A stretch of 64,000 bases of DNA from Aquitalea aquatica (GTDB lineage: Bacteria; Pseudomonadota; Gammaproteobacteria; Burkholderiales; Chromobacteriaceae), in contig NZ_JACERN010000039.1 in NCBI RefSeq assembly GCF_013911085.1, forward strand, positions 248,001-312,000, read 5' to 3'. Positions within the stretch are counted from its first letter, which is position 1. Each line of letters begins with the position of its first letter. A model generated the notes under the pieces. That model was not told the origin of the DNA. It ran no database searches and saw nothing but the letters and a program-made list of their open reading frames with translations. The translations under genes were made by a program, and so were the position numbers. This document shows, in pieces, positions 37,345-49,250 of this stretch.

Positions 37345-39657
37345 TCAATTGGATCGGATGTCGGAAATATTGGAGTAGCCCGGAATCGCCAGTTTCAGTT
37401 CGGAAGTGGGATTGCTGCCCAAACCGCCCAGACCGCGCAGTTCCAGCTGGAAAAATACACCGGTATGTGTGGTGGCGGAAGTAATCGTCGTCGCCAGCGA
37501 GGCATCGCGTTTTACCACAGCGCGTGCGGTCCAGCAGCCGTCGTTGTACTCCACCCCGAGCAGATGCTCAAGCGGCTTGTTGTCGATCAGCGAGTAGTTT
37601 TCCCGCGCCACGGCATACCACTGGCGGGCGATGGGCCACTGCACACCGAAATCGATCTGGCGCAACGGACCATATTGCGTGGTATCGCCGATCTGCTCGT
37701 AACGGCCGTAGCGATAGCGCAGGCTGACTGTTTTGCCCGGCTCCGGGTTGTAGCGTACTTGCAGGTTGTAGCGCTGGGTTTTGGCCAGATCTTGGTTGTA
37801 TTCATAGGTGCTGTCCAGACGCCAGGCCTGGGTCAGATCGCCGCCCAGGCTACCCAGCAAGCCCTTGCTGTTGTTTTGCAGGGTGATCTGGTTACCGTAC
37901 AAGGAGGTGTCTTCATTTTTGAAGTAGTAGCGCTGGCCCAGCATCACGCGCAGGCGCTCGATACCGGTTTCGCTGCTGATCAGCCGGCTGGTCAACGCCG
38001 CAGTCAGCTGGTTGGCCGCATTGATGCGGTCCCAGCCGGAGAAGCGGTTTTCCGAGAACAATTGGGCGAAGTTGAAGTCGTTTTCCGAACTGTCGAAGTT
38101 CGGGATATTGCTCTGGTCCTTGGCCGGGATGTAAACGTAAAACAGCCGAGGTTCCAGGGTTTCGACATAATCACTGCCACGGAAATTGGCATCGCGTTCG
38201 AAGTACAGGCCAGAGTCGGTACTGAAAATGGGCAGGGTGCGGGTGATATTGCTGCCCGGTGTAGTGTCGCTGCCCAGTGCATTCAGCGAATAACTGGTGT
38301 AGTTGACGCCGAATTTGGGCTTGATGAAGCCCCAGCTACGCTCATACGTCCAGCTCACGCTGGGATAGGCGACCACGCGGTCACCGGTCTGCAGCGTGGG
38401 GTGCGAGAAGCGGGTGAGATCGCCCTGCAGGTTGAAACTGAAACCGTCCGGCAACTTTTGGTTGGCGGTCAGGCTGATCTGCGGCAGCCGCGCATAGGGC
38501 TGGTCGGCCGGGATGATTGGGTCTTCCAGCGTCTGGTAGCGCTGGGCACGCAGCATGGTATTGACGTTGCCGCCCTGCCAGCTGGTGGTGTAGTTGACCC
38601 AGGCCTGGCGCATCAGGTTGACGTTGGTGGCGCTCAGGGTGCGGTCGCCGAAGTCGGTGAAGTAATTGACATCGGAAACGTAGTTGTAGTCGTAGCCGAA
38701 GGTCAGGCCCGGTACTACTGTCTGCTTGTGCGTGGCGTACCAAGCATAGCGGTCGGTATTGGTCAGCTTGTCATTGCGCAGCTGCTCGGTATAGATGCTG
38801 CCGGAAAAATCCGGCTCCAGGTAGCGGAACTCGCCAGCCAGCATGGTGCCGTGCTTGAGATTGATGTGCGGCGTGATGGTGGCGTCGTAATTGGGGGCGA
38901 TATTCCAGTAGTAGGGCAGCGCCAGGTCGAAGCCGCTGCTGCCCGAACGGAAGGTTGGTGTCAGCAAGCCGGACTTGCGGCTGCCATCCAGCGGAAAGTC
39001 GATCCAGGGGGTGTAAAGAATGGGTACGCCCTGGAATTCCAGCCGGGCATTGCGTGCCACACCGATATTGGTGGTGTAGTTCAAGTCCAGGGTGGAGGAT
39101 TTCAGATACCAGGAATCATCGCCTACCACACAGGAGTTCACTCGGCTGTTGATCAGGCGGTATTGGTCCGGCCCGGTAAATTGCACTTCGCTGCCATCGC
39201 CACGGAAGGCAATGCCGGTTTTGGCCAGGCTGCGATTGCTACTACCGGCTTTGTTCTGGGTATCCGGGCTGCCCATCTGGAAGAAAGGCTGCTGGGCCGA
39301 GCCGGTATGCTCGTCCATCCAGTAATCCAGCGTCGTGCCGGTGACGACATCCTTCTCGCGCGTCAGGCGGAAATGATTGCCGGCCTTGACGCGGTTTTGC
39401 TGCTGGTAATAGTCGAGCCAGTCGGCTTCCAGGGTCTGGTTGTCGCGGATGACGACCACATCGCCACTGGCCTTGAGCTTGTCCTGCATTTGCCCGTCCA
39501 TGTGGTCGGCCGTGACATGGGTCTGGCCTTGGGTGGCGGGCGGCGTGGGAAGAGCCTGGGGCGTACTATCTTCAGCCTGGGCGGCAGAAACCGAAAAAGC
39601 GGCTGCCAGGGCCAGGGTCATTCTCGTGGGCTGCAGTTTGAGCATGCACAAAGCCAT
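37345..39657 (-). CDS. lptD: LPS-assembly outer-membrane protein LptD
   Basis: Forms with LptE the outer-membrane translocon that inserts lipopolysaccharide into the outer leaflet. The product is about 770 residues: signal peptide (LALAAAFSVSAAQA), an OstA-type beta-jellyroll (VTADHMDGQMQDKLKASGDVVVIRDNQTLEADWLDYYQQQNRVKA), then a large C-terminal beta-barrel starting around FQGVPILYTPWIDFPLD. Only two cysteines remain in the mature chain (SRVNSCVVGDD and YNDGCWTAR), so a single inter-domain disulfide is expected instead of the two in E. coli. ATG at 39657 or 39645 are both possible starts. It is divergent from amgK. Confidence 0.95.
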   Translation of the reverse strand: MALCMLKLQPTRMTLALAAAFSVSAAQAEDSTPQALPTPPATQGQTHVTADHMDGQMQDKLKASGDVVVIRDNQTLEADWLDYYQQQNRVKAGNHFRLTREKDVVTGTTLDYWMDEHTGSAQQPFFQMGSPDTQNKAGSSNRSLAKTGIAFRGDGSEVQFTGPDQYRLINSRVNSCVVGDDSWYLKSSTLDLNYTTNIGVARNARLEFQGVPILYTPWIDFPLDGSRKSGLLTPTFRSGSSGFDLALPYYWNIAPNYDATITPHINLKHGTMLAGEFRYLEPDFSGSIYTEQLRNDKLTNTDRYAWYATHKQTVVPGLTFGYDYNYVSDVNYFTDFGDRTLSATNVNLMRQAWVNYTTSWQGGNVNTMLRAQRYQTLEDPIIPADQPYARLPQISLTANQKLPDGFSFNLQGDLTRFSHPTLQTGDRVVAYPSVSWTYERSWGFIKPKFGVNYTSYSLNALGSDTTPGSNITRTLPIFSTDSGLYFERDANFRGSDYVETLEPRLFYVYIPAKDQSNIPNFDSSENDFNFAQLFSENRFSGWDRINAANQLTAALTSRLISSETGIERLRVMLGQRYYFKNEDTSLYGNQITLQNNSKGLLGSLGGDLTQAWRLDSTYEYNQDLAKTQRYNLQVRYNPEPGKTVSLRYRYGRYEQIGDTTQYGPLRQIDFGVQWPIARQWYAVARENYSLIDNKPLEHLLGVEYNDGCWTARAVVKRDASLATTITSATTHTGVFFQLELRGLGGLGSNPTSELKLAIPGYSNISDIRSN

Positions 39658-39719
39658 ATCGTGTGGGCAGGTGGGCAGGTTAAAATCAGACGATTCTATC
39701 AGCATCGTGACGAACCGAC

Positions 39720-41987
<2,268 letters not shown>

Positions 41988-42047
41988 GGCAAACACAGCC
42001 CGGATCGGCTGCGCTATGCTGTGGTCATCGTTCTGCCGGAGTCTTGC

Positions 42048-42995
42048 ATGTCATCTTCCCCTGCTGCCCTTGAACCGCAAGCCGCTACCCTGGCCCAGCA
42101 TCCGGTGCGCTGGTGGCTGGCCACCCGGCCGGCTTTTCTCAGTATTACCCTGGCCGGCGTCGTGCTGGGTGTGGCCGGTAGCGGCTGGCCAGCCTTGCAG
42201 CAAAACTGGCTGCTGGCGCTGCTGGGCCTCATGCTGGCCTTGCTCACCCATGCTGCTGTCAATGTCATCAATGATGTAGCCGACCACCACAATGGTACGG
42301 ATGCCGCCAATACTGCACGGCTGTTTCCTTTTACCGGTGGCAGCCGCTTTATCCAGAACGGCGTGCTCAGTGCCGGGCAGATGCAGGGGCTGGCCTATGG
42401 CCTGTTCGGTCTGGTGGTGTTGGGTGGTCTGTATCTGGTCAGCCTGCGCGGTTGGCCCTTGTTGCTGATTGGTCTGGTCGGCGTGGTGCTGGGCTGGGGC
42501 TATTCGGCACCGCCCTTGCGGCTCAATAGCCGTGGCCTGGGTGAGCTGAGTGTGTTGCTGTGTTTTCTGTTGCTGCCACAGGGCATGGCGGTATTGCTGG
42601 CCGGGCAGTGGCCGCAGCCGCTGCTATGGGCCAGCCTGCCCTTTGCCATCCTCACCAGCTTGCTGCTGTACATCAACCAGTTTCCCGACCGCACGGCGGA
42701 CCAGCTGGCTGGCAAGTGGCACTGGGTGGCACGTTTGCCCCTGCAGCGGGCTCGCGGTGTTTACGGCATGCTGGTCTTGCTGGCTTATGCCCTGCTGGCC
42801 GGGCTGGTGTGGCGGGCGCGATTACCGCCTGCGGCCTTGCTGGGTATGCTAAGCCTGCCGCTGTCCTTGTTTGCTGCGCTGCAGCTGTGGCGATATGCTG
42901 CCGAGCCGGCGCGCTTGCGCCCGGCCATCATTGCCACCATCATGGCGGCCAATCTGTTTCCCCTGCTGCTGGCCCTGTCCTTGCTCATCGGTTGA
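42048..42995 (+). CDS. UbiA-family prenyltransferase (MenA-like)
   Basis: A 315-residue membrane protein with about eight to nine helices. The two prenyl-diphosphate binding motifs are seen: NVINDVADHHNGTD (first Asp-rich motif), and FPDRTADQLAGK (second). The order and sequence resemble the 1,4-dihydroxy-2-naphthoate prenyltransferase branch (MenA) of the UbiA superfamily, but no other menaquinone genes are near, so the acceptor is uncertain. ATG at 42048 is preceded by GGAG. It stands between ruvC and ruvA, 60 and 30 bases away. Confidence 0.88.
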   Translation: MSSSPAALEPQAATLAQHPVRWWLATRPAFLSITLAGVVLGVAGSGWPALQQNWLLALLGLMLALLTHAAVNVINDVADHHNGTDAANTARLFPFTGGSRFIQNGVLSAGQMQGLAYGLFGLVVLGGLYLVSLRGWPLLLIGLVGVVLGWGYSAPPLRLNSRGLGELSVLLCFLLLPQGMAVLLAGQWPQPLLWASLPFAILTSLLLYINQFPDRTADQLAGKWHWVARLPLQRARGVYGMLVLLAYALLAGLVWRARLPPAALLGMLSLPLSLFAALQLWRYAAEPARLRPAIIATIMAANLFPLLLALSLLIG

Positions 42996-43025
42996 GCAGC
43001 GGTATATCTCTGGAGAATCACCCAC

Positions 43026-43619
43026 ATGATCGGACGCCTCAGCGGCAATCTCATCGAAAAACTGCCGCCGCAAGTGGTGGTGGATGTCAACGGTGTCGGC
43101 TATGAAGTGGATGTGCCGATGACCACCTTTTACCAGCTGCCGGCACTAGGCCAGAAAACTACGCTGTTCACTCACCTGGTGGTGCGTGAGGATGCCCACC
43201 TGCTGTATGGCTTTGCCAGCAAGGAAGAGCGGGAAACTTTCCGCCAGCTGATCAAGGTGAGTGGCATCGGTGCCAAGATTGCGCTGGCCGTGCTGTCGGG
43301 CATGACCGCTGATGAACTGGCGGTCGCCATTGCCAGTGAAGACATCAAGCGTCTGTCCTCGGTGCCCGGCATCGGCAAGAAAACCGCCGAACGGCTGGTA
43401 CTGGAGCTGCGCGGCAAGCTGGCCACCGGCAGTAATCTGGCGGTGCCGGGCGGCCTGCCGTTCGCCGCCACGCCGGACGACAAGAGCGATATCGTCAATG
43501 CGCTCTTGGCTTTGGGTTACAACGACAAGGAAGCCGCCGCTGCTACCAAGGGCTTGCCGGCGGAGGTGACGGTGAGCGACGGGGTGCGACTGGCGCTGAA
43601 GAACCTGATGAAGGGCTAG
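43026..43619 (+). CDS. ruvA: Holliday-junction branch-migration protein RuvA
   Basis: A 197-residue protein that binds the four-way junction and recruits RuvB helicase. N-terminal OB-fold ([31 protein letters not shown]), two helix-hairpin-helix motifs ([15 protein letters not shown] and [17 protein letters not shown]), an acidic linker and the C-terminal RuvB-binding three-helix domain ([23 protein letters not shown]). A long palindromic terminator follows, so ruvB, over a kilobase downstream, is transcribed separately. Confidence 0.97.
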   Translation: MIGRLSGNLIEKLPPQVVVDVNGVGYEVDVPMTTFYQLPALGQKTTLFTHLVVREDAHLLYGFASKEERETFRQLIKVSGIGAKIALAVLSGMTADELAVAIASEDIKRLSSVPGIGKKTAERLVLELRGKLATGSNLAVPGGLPFAATPDDKSDIVNALLALGYNDKEAAAATKGLPAEVTVSDGVRLALKNLMKG

Positions 43620-43651
43620 TGGCTGCTGCCATCTCTGGGCAATCGGCAATG

Positions 43652-43690
43652 AACAAGGCCAGCGGCATGCCGCTGGCCTTGTTGCTTTTA
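43652..43690. terminator. Long palindromic terminator between ruvA and ribB
   Basis: A 32-base perfect palindrome with arms AACAAGGCCAGCGGC / GCCGCTGGCCTTGTT sharing the central AT, followed by GCTTTTA on the plus strand. It can end transcription from both sides. Confidence 0.85.
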
Positions 43691-43713
43691 CGCCGCTAAT
43701 GGCAAATCAGGCG

Positions 43714-44370
43714 TCAGGCGCAGACTTCCTCGGCTTGCTGCTGTCGCCACTGTGCCAGTTCAGCCACCGTCAGCATGGGCAGCTGGTGCAAGGCGGCATA
43801 GGCCTGCAGCTGTGCTCCACGCATCATGCTGCCATCCGGGTTCATCAGCTCGCACAGCACACCTGCCGGGCTGTAGCCCGCCAGCGTGGCCAGCTCCACC
43901 GCCGCTTCGGTATGGCCGCGCCGTTCCAGTACGCCGCCGGGGCGGGCGATCAAGGGAAAGACATGGCCGGGGCGGGCCAGATCAGCCGCCTGCGCTTGTG
44001 GCTGAATGGCTGCACGGATGGTGGTGACCCGGTCGGTGGCGGATACCCCGGTGCTGACGCCGTGTGCCGCCTCGATACTGACGGTAAACGCTGTGCCATA
44101 ACGACTGCGGTTGTCCGGCACCATGGGCGGCAGTTGCAGCCTTGCCGCATGAACCGGGGTCAGGCACAGGCAGACAATGCCGCTGCCATTACGAATCAGT
44201 CGTGCCATTTCTGGCACGCTCAAGGTATCGGCTGCCAGGATCAGGTCGGCCTCGTTTTCGCGGTCGTCATCATCGCTGACAATCACTGGCCGGCCTTGAC
44301 GCAAGGCGGTCAATGCGGCGGCCAGCCGCGGGGGCAGGGAAGCAGCTTGGGTAGGCTGGGTGTAAGGCAT
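43714..44370 (-). CDS. ribB: 3,4-dihydroxy-2-butanone-4-phosphate synthase
   Basis: Makes the four-carbon precursor of riboflavin from ribulose 5-phosphate. The 218-residue protein has [17 protein letters not shown], with the acidic metal-binding loop, [51 protein letters not shown], and [11 protein letters not shown]. It is a stand-alone RibB, not a RibBA fusion, because no GTP cyclohydrolase II domain follows. The ATG at 44370 has GAGGA upstream. A long leader with an FMN riboswitch precedes it. Confidence 0.97.
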   Translation of the reverse strand: MPYTQPTQAASLPPRLAAALTALRQGRPVIVSDDDDRENEADLILAADTLSVPEMARLIRNGSGIVCLCLTPVHAARLQLPPMVPDNRSRYGTAFTVSIEAAHGVSTGVSATDRVTTIRAAIQPQAQAADLARPGHVFPLIARPGGVLERRGHTEAAVELATLAGYSPAGVLCELMNPDGSMMRGAQLQAYAALHQLPMLTVAELAQWRQQQAEEVCA

Positions 44371-44409
44371 GAAACGGTCCTCGATCAGGTCTGAGAAACA
44401 CGTTTCAGG

Positions 44410-44549
44410 GCATGAAAAGCCGCCAGCGCTACGGATGTAGCGCCAGCGTGGGCAGGCCATGCGGGTGGCAGGCCATCATCCATGATGGACCGCACCGCCC
44501 GCAGTGCCGCCGGACAGGTCGACACCAGTCCGGGCTGGCCAGACTGGTG
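44410..44549 (-). promoter_or_regulatory. Expression-platform hairpins of the ribB leader
   Basis: Two inverted repeats lie between riboswitch and ribB: CACCAGTC/GACTGGTG (44523-44549), and GCGCTAC/GTAGCGC (about 44423-44440), the latter followed on the minus strand by GGCGGCTTTT. The first could be an anti-terminator stem and the second a terminator. Which structure forms with bound FMN is not determined. Confidence 0.4.
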
Positions 44550-44556
44550 CTGCTGT

Positions 44557-44707
44557 CATCTTCTTTCATCCGGACTATCACCGTCGGCTCTGGCATCGCA
44601 CCAGATCTGCTGACCCTTTTTCATCAGAAAAAGGCGCTCGCGGGCTCGGCCTGCTGGTGCGCAGGCCATACCGCCGGTGGGGAGTTGCACCCCGCCCTGA
44701 AGACGTA
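44557..44707 (-). ncRNA. FMN riboswitch (RFN element)
   Basis: On the minus strand the RFN consensus blocks appear in order: TCAGGGCGGGGTGCAA, CTCCCCACCGGCGGTAT, GCGAGCGCC, a variable hairpin, CAGATCTGGTGCGATGCCAG, AGCCGACGG and AGTCCGGATGAAAGAAGA. The closing helix is GTCTTC with GAAGAT. It senses FMN and lies about 190 bases upstream of ribB, which it should repress when FMN is abundant. Confidence 0.95.
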
Positions 44708-44798
44708 GCAAGGCCGCGCAATGTGCGTCGGCCAGCGGCCAGTATAGCGCAGTGGTAAGATGGCGGGATCGCACCATTTGGCTTTACGGCAACGGCAC

Positions 44799-45833
44799 AT
44801 GATTGAAACCGACAACCTGATCGGCGGCGCACCCGAGCGCCGCATCGTCACCCAGCAAAGCCTGTCCACCCAGGAAGAAGCGCTGGAACGCGCCCTGCGG
44901 CCCAAGCTGCTGGATGAATACGTCGGCCAGAAAAAAGCGCGTGAACAGCTGGAAATCTTCATCGAAGCGGCCAAGCGCCGTGGTGAGGCGCTGGACCATG
45001 TGTTGCTGTTCGGTCCCCCCGGTCTGGGCAAGACCACGCTGGCCCACATCGTGGCCCGTGAAATGGGGGTCAACCTGCGCCAGACTTCCGGCCCGGTATT
45101 GGAGCGTGCCGGCGATCTGGCCGCGCTGCTGACCAATCTGGAACCACATGATGTGCTGTTCATCGATGAAATCCACCGCTTAAGCCCGGTGGTGGAGGAA
45201 ATCCTCTACCCGGCGCTGGAGGATTACCAGATCGACATCATGATCGGCGAAGGACCAGCCGCACGCTCGGTCAAGCTCGACCTGCCGCCCTTTACCCTGA
45301 TCGGGGCCACCACCCGTGCCGGCATGCTGACCAACCCGCTACGCGACCGTTTCGGCATCGTGGCGCGGTTGGAGTTTTACACTGCCGAGGAGCTGACGAA
45401 AATCGTCAGCCGCTCGGCCGGCCTGCTTAATGTCACGCTGGCGGATAACGGCGCTTTTGAAGTGGCCCGTCGCTCGCGGGGTACGCCGCGTATTGCCAAC
45501 CGCCTGCTGCGGCGGGTGCGCGATTATGCCGAAGTAAAATCCGATGGCATCGTCACCGCCCAGGTGGCCGACGCGGCGCTGGCCATGCTGGATGTGGATC
45601 CGGCCGGGCTGGATGTGATGGACCGCAAACTGCTGGCGGCCATTCTGGAAAAATTTGGCGGCGGCCCGGTCGGGCTGGACAATGTGGGCGCAGCCATTGG
45701 CGAATCCACCGACACCATCGAAGACGTGATCGAACCCTTCCTGATTCAACAGGGCTATCTGCAGCGCACACCGCGCGGGCGGATGGCCACGGCACTGGCC
45801 TACACCCATTTCGGCCTGCCGCTCAAAGACTAG
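44799..45833 (+). CDS. ruvB: Holliday-junction helicase RuvB
   Basis: Hexameric AAA+ motor that drives branch migration with RuvA. The 344-residue product has Walker [11 protein letters not shown], Walker B LFIDEIH, sensor 1 IGATTRAG, the arginine-finger region NPLRDRFG, and the C-terminal winged helix ([16 protein letters not shown]...[10 protein letters not shown]). ATG at 44799 gives the family's start; the frame is open to 44760. It is divergent from the ribB riboswitch transcript. Confidence 0.97.
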   Translation: MIETDNLIGGAPERRIVTQQSLSTQEEALERALRPKLLDEYVGQKKAREQLEIFIEAAKRRGEALDHVLLFGPPGLGKTTLAHIVAREMGVNLRQTSGPVLERAGDLAALLTNLEPHDVLFIDEIHRLSPVVEEILYPALEDYQIDIMIGEGPAARSVKLDLPPFTLIGATTRAGMLTNPLRDRFGIVARLEFYTAEELTKIVSRSAGLLNVTLADNGAFEVARRSRGTPRIANRLLRRVRDYAEVKSDGIVTAQVADAALAMLDVDPAGLDVMDRKLLAAILEKFGGGPVGLDNVGAAIGESTDTIEDVIEPFLIQQGYLQRTPRGRMATALAYTHFGLPLKD

Positions 45834-45837
45834 TCCC

Positions 45838-46554
45838 ATGCAGAAAATCATCATCAAGACTGGCCGGACCTATCCGGCACTGGCAGCACAACTGGGCGAT
45901 TTCGAAGACTGGATTGAACGTGAACTGGGCGCTGCGCCTGGTGAATGGCGGGTGGTCGATGTCCAGCGCGGCGAAGCCTTGCCACCAGTAGCCGACTGCG
46001 CCGGTGCGGTGCTGACCGGCTCCCCGGCCATGGTCAGTGACTATGAAGACTGGAGTGTCAGCACGGCGGCTTGGCTGCGCGAGGCGGTACAGGGCAATGT
46101 GCCGCTGCTGGGCATTTGCTACGGCCATCAGCTGTTGGCCGATGCGCTTGGCGGTACGGTGGGCTACCACCCACTGGGGCCGGAAGCCGGTGTGGTGGAT
46201 ATCAAGCTATTGCCGGAGGCGAGGCAGGACCCGCTGCTGGCAGGGCTGCCAGCAGCCTTCCCTGCGGCGGTGATCCATTGGCAATCGGTGACTGCCTTAC
46301 CGCCCGGTGCGGTACGGCTGGCAGCCAATGATTTCGAAGCCAACCATGCTTTCCGTCTTGGCTCGGCCTGGGGCGTGCAGTTTCACCCCGAGTTCGATAG
46401 TGCCGCCATGGCAGCTTATCTCAGTCACCTCGCCCCGGCCTTGCAGGCCGCAGGAACAACGGCAGAGGCCTTGCATCAGCCCTTGCGACCTACCCCGCAT
46501 GCGGCGGGCCTGCTGCAGCGTTTTGCCCGTTTGCTCGCACACCAGGCGGCCTGA
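45838..46554 (+). CDS. Class I glutamine amidotransferase (GuaA-like domain only)
   Basis: A 238-residue protein with one class-I amidotransferase domain: nucleophile Cys94 in LLGICYGHQLLADALGG, and the C-terminal histidine and glutamate in WGVQFHPEFD. This matches the glutaminase part of GMP synthase but lacks the ATP-pyrophosphatase domain. Such stand-alone proteins are annotated as glutamine amidotransferases; some hydrolyse gamma-glutamyl compounds. It starts four bases after ruvB, so the two are co-transcribed. The substrate is unknown. Confidence 0.9.
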   Translation: MQKIIIKTGRTYPALAAQLGDFEDWIERELGAAPGEWRVVDVQRGEALPPVADCAGAVLTGSPAMVSDYEDWSVSTAAWLREAVQGNVPLLGICYGHQLLADALGGTVGYHPLGPEAGVVDIKLLPEARQDPLLAGLPAAFPAAVIHWQSVTALPPGAVRLAANDFEANHAFRLGSAWGVQFHPEFDSAAMAAYLSHLAPALQAAGTTAEALHQPLRPTPHAAGLLQRFARLLAHQAA

Positions 46555-46598
46555 TTCGGCCATCCCGGTCCATCTTTGTTTTCCAGAAAGGGAACATC

Positions 46599-47033
46599 AT
46601 GTTTTATGCACTGTTTACCGCCATTGTTGCAGTGGCGCTGGCCGCTTCGCTGGCGGTGGTGCGTTTTTTTGATCCGGCGGTATACAAGATACTACTGCGT
46701 ACGCTGGGGCAGGATCTGGCTGACGCCTGGCGCCGCTATATCAGTTTTGCCATTCTGGTGGCCGGGATTTCCGGCGGCGTGCGGCCGTGGAATCTGGAGC
46801 AATACCTGCCTCCATCGGCAGGCAAGGGGAGTACCCAGCTGGAAATTACCGGTGCGCGCTGGCTGCTGGAGCTGTGGAATGCGCTGACCGAAACCCTGCG
46901 TTCGATTGCCCTGGTGATGTTGCTGTTTTTCCTGTGCTCGATGATGGCGTATGTGATTGCCCGCTCGCTGGAATTACGCCGCAGTCGGGAATTGCCGGTT
47001 GATGCTGGACAGCAGGATGCGGAGCAAGATTAA
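46599..47033 (+). CDS. Membrane protein of unknown function
   Basis: A 144-residue protein with an N-terminal helix (ALFTAIVAVALAASLAVVRFF), a second hydrophobic stretch (YISFAILVAGISGGVRPW), an acidic-to-neutral periplasmic or cytosolic segment, and a third helix (LVMLLFFLCSMMAYVIARSL) followed by an acidic tail. I do not recognise the family. ATG at 46599 is preceded by GGGAA. It follows the amidotransferase by 45 bases and may be in the same operon, ended by a hairpin at 47084-47120. Confidence 0.7.
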   Translation: MFYALFTAIVAVALAASLAVVRFFDPAVYKILLRTLGQDLADAWRRYISFAILVAGISGGVRPWNLEQYLPPSAGKGSTQLEITGARWLLELWNALTETLRSIALVMLLFFLCSMMAYVIARSLELRRSRELPVDAGQQDAEQD

Positions 47034-47083
47034 GAACGCAGATGCTGTGCTCTAGTGGCTACCGACTGATAGCGCTTGTTCGG

Positions 47084-47120
47084 ACACCGCCGCGGTAATG
47101 GGCGGTGTTGTTGATTTTGC
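47084..47120 (+). terminator. Probable terminator after the ruvB-amidotransferase-membrane protein run
   Basis: Stem ACACCGCC (47084-47091) and GGCGGTGT (47101-47108) with a nine-base loop, followed by TGTTGATTTTG. Confidence 0.7.
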
Positions 47121-47208
47121 ACAGCAATTTGACGGCATTTACATTAATTGACATTGGCATTTTTGATGCTCAAAATGGCGGCTCCTTGCATTTGTATGTG
47201 TCATTAAA

Positions 47209-48000
47209 ATGAAAAAACTCGCGTTCCTGCTTGCTGCTGTTGCCTCAACTTCGGCTTGGGCTGCCAATGTCATGCCACCCGTACAATTGGGTATTGAGGG
47301 CTATCACGAGACCTATCATGAAATGGTGGACGGCTCCAGTTTCATGACGGAAAAAGCACGTATGCTGGGTATTACCATGGCGATACGTGAAGATGTGAAC
47401 GATAAGGGCGATGCATTCCTGTTGCGTGGTCGTTATGCTTGGGGCAGTGCTGATTACTCCAGCGCATCAGGTGAATTCAGTGATCTTAGCCGTAAGAATT
47501 TTGATTTCAGCCTGGTTTATCAGCATGACTTTGCCTTGAGCTTCACCACGCTGACACCAGAGTTCGGCATTGGTTACCGCCGGCTGGATGACCATCTGGA
47601 ACAGTCCGGCTGGGGCGGCTATGAGCGCAATTCCATGTACAGTTATTTGCTGTTTGGCATTAGCAGCCGTAACACGCTTAACGCTGACTGGATGATTTCA
47701 CCTCGTATAGCTTACAAGTATGTGATTAGCGGAAGCCAAGAATCCAGATTGAGCGATATCAGCTCTTCGTGCAGCAATCTGAATAACCGCCAGAAAGACG
47801 GTTATGGCTATGAAGTGAACCTGTCTTTCGACCGTAAGCTGAGCAGTGGTAACTACCTGTCGCTGGCGCCGTATTATCGTTACTGGAATATCAAGGACAG
47901 TGATACCTCTACTGCCGTCTGTGGAAACTGGATCATTTCCGGCATGGAGCCACGCAATACCACCAAGGAAGTCGGTATGAATCTGTCGTACTCTTTCTGA
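47209..48000 (+). CDS. Outer-membrane beta-barrel protein, low GC
   Basis: A 263-residue protein with a signal peptide (MKKLAFLLAAVASTSAWA), many alternating hydrophobic-aromatic strands (FLLRGRYAWGSADYSS, FDFSLVYQHDFALSF, YLSLAPYYRYWNI) and a terminal phenylalanine (NLSYSF), the outer-membrane insertion signal. It probably folds as an 8-12-strand barrel. Two cysteines near the C-terminal half may pair. The gene and its upstream region are clearly AT-richer than the neighbours, which suggests horizontal acquisition or relaxed codon use. No ribosome-binding site is clear. Function unknown. Confidence 0.82.
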   Translation: MKKLAFLLAAVASTSAWAANVMPPVQLGIEGYHETYHEMVDGSSFMTEKARMLGITMAIREDVNDKGDAFLLRGRYAWGSADYSSASGEFSDLSRKNFDFSLVYQHDFALSFTTLTPEFGIGYRRLDDHLEQSGWGGYERNSMYSYLLFGISSRNTLNADWMISPRIAYKYVISGSQESRLSDISSSCSNLNNRQKDGYGYEVNLSFDRKLSSGNYLSLAPYYRYWNIKDSDTSTAVCGNWIISGMEPRNTTKEVGMNLSYSF

Positions 48001-48020
48001 GTCACGATTGCGTAGATATG

Positions 48021-48050
48021 AAAAAGGCAGCCTTGCGCTGCCTTTTTAAT
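48021..48050. terminator. Bidirectional terminator between the barrel gene and proB
   Basis: Perfect eleven-base stem AAAAAGGCAGC / GCTGCCTTTTT with a five-base loop, with T-runs on both strands. Confidence 0.92.
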
Positions 48051-48065
48051 TTGCTGCCGCGTTAA

Positions 48066-49184
48066 TTACAGCGTGACCATATTGTCGCGGTGGATCAATT
48101 CCGGCTCCACCATATAGCCCAGCGTGGCTTCGATCTCGCGCGTGGTTTTTTTCATGATCAGGCGGGCTTCGTCCGAGCTGTAGTTGACCAGACCACGTGC
48201 TACCTCCAGACCTTGCGGATCGACACAGGCCACGGCTTCGCCGCGCAGGAAATCGCCTTCAATGGCGGTGACGCCGACTGGCAGCAGGCTGGTGCCGCGT
48301 TCACGTACGGCCAGGGCGGCACCGTTGTCCAGCACGATGCGGCCGGTGAGCTTGAGGTGATCGGCCAACCACTGCTTGCGAGCGGCCATGCGATTGGTCG
48401 GAGCCAGCAACTGGGTGCCGATTCCTTCGCCATCAGCCAGGCGCGACAGCACGTCGTGCTCGCGGCCGCAGGCAATCACCGTGGCAGCACCACTACGGGC
48501 CGAGCGTTTGGCGGCCAGGATTTTGGTGATCATGCCGCCAGTGCCCACGCTGGAGCCGGCACCACCGGCCATGTCTTCCAGCTTGGGGTCGCCGGCTTCC
48601 GCCTCGTGCACGAATAGCGCATCCGGATGCTTGCGCGGGTCGGCGCTATACAAGCCTTGCTGGTCGGTCAGGATGATCAGCGCGTCGGCTTCGATCAGGT
48701 TGGTGACCAGTGCACCCAGGGTGTCGTTGTCGCCAAAACGGATTTCATCGGTCACTACCGTGTCGTTCTCATTGATGATGGGCACGACATTGAGGTTGAG
48801 CAGGGTAGTGAGGGTGGAACGGGCATTCAGATAGCGGGTGCGATCAGCCAGGTCTTCGTGGGTGAGCAGGATTTGCGCGGTTTTCAGACCGAATTCACGA
48901 AAAGCGGTTTCATAGGCCTGGCACAGTCCCATCTGGCCAACCGCTGCTGCGGCCTGTAGTTCGTGCACCCCCTTGGGGCGTACCGACCAGCCCAGTCGTT
49001 GGCAACCCTCAGCGATGGCACCGCTGGATACCAATACCACCTGCTTGCCACGGCGCTTGAGTTCGGCGATTTCCGCTGCCCAGCGTGCCAGTGCCGACAG
49101 GTCCAGCCCCTTGCCGTCATTGGTTACCAGGCTGGAGCCTACCTTGACCACGATACGGCTGGCGGCATGAATCACCGAACGCAT
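48066..49184 (-). CDS. proB: Glutamate 5-kinase
   Basis: First enzyme of proline synthesis, forming gamma-glutamyl phosphate, normally feedback-inhibited by proline. The 372-residue product has an amino-acid-kinase domain ([62 protein letters not shown]) and a C-terminal PUA domain ([32 protein letters not shown]). proA is not adjacent. A terminator on its 3' side is shared with the barrel gene. No obgE precedes it here, unlike in many relatives. Confidence 0.97.
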   Translation of the reverse strand: MRSVIHAASRIVVKVGSSLVTNDGKGLDLSALARWAAEIAELKRRGKQVVLVSSGAIAEGCQRLGWSVRPKGVHELQAAAAVGQMGLCQAYETAFREFGLKTAQILLTHEDLADRTRYLNARSTLTTLLNLNVVPIINENDTVVTDEIRFGDNDTLGALVTNLIEADALIILTDQQGLYSADPRKHPDALFVHEAEAGDPKLEDMAGGAGSSVGTGGMITKILAAKRSARSGAATVIACGREHDVLSRLADGEGIGTQLLAPTNRMAARKQWLADHLKLTGRIVLDNGAALAVRERGTSLLPVGVTAIEGDFLRGEAVACVDPQGLEVARGLVNYSSDEARLIMKKTTREIEATLGYMVEPELIHRDNMVTL

Positions 49185-49250
49185 ACAAAATCCTCTGTCT
49201 GGCTATGAATATCGAGCTGGCCAGTGTACCGCAAACTGCTGTTGTCTGGC

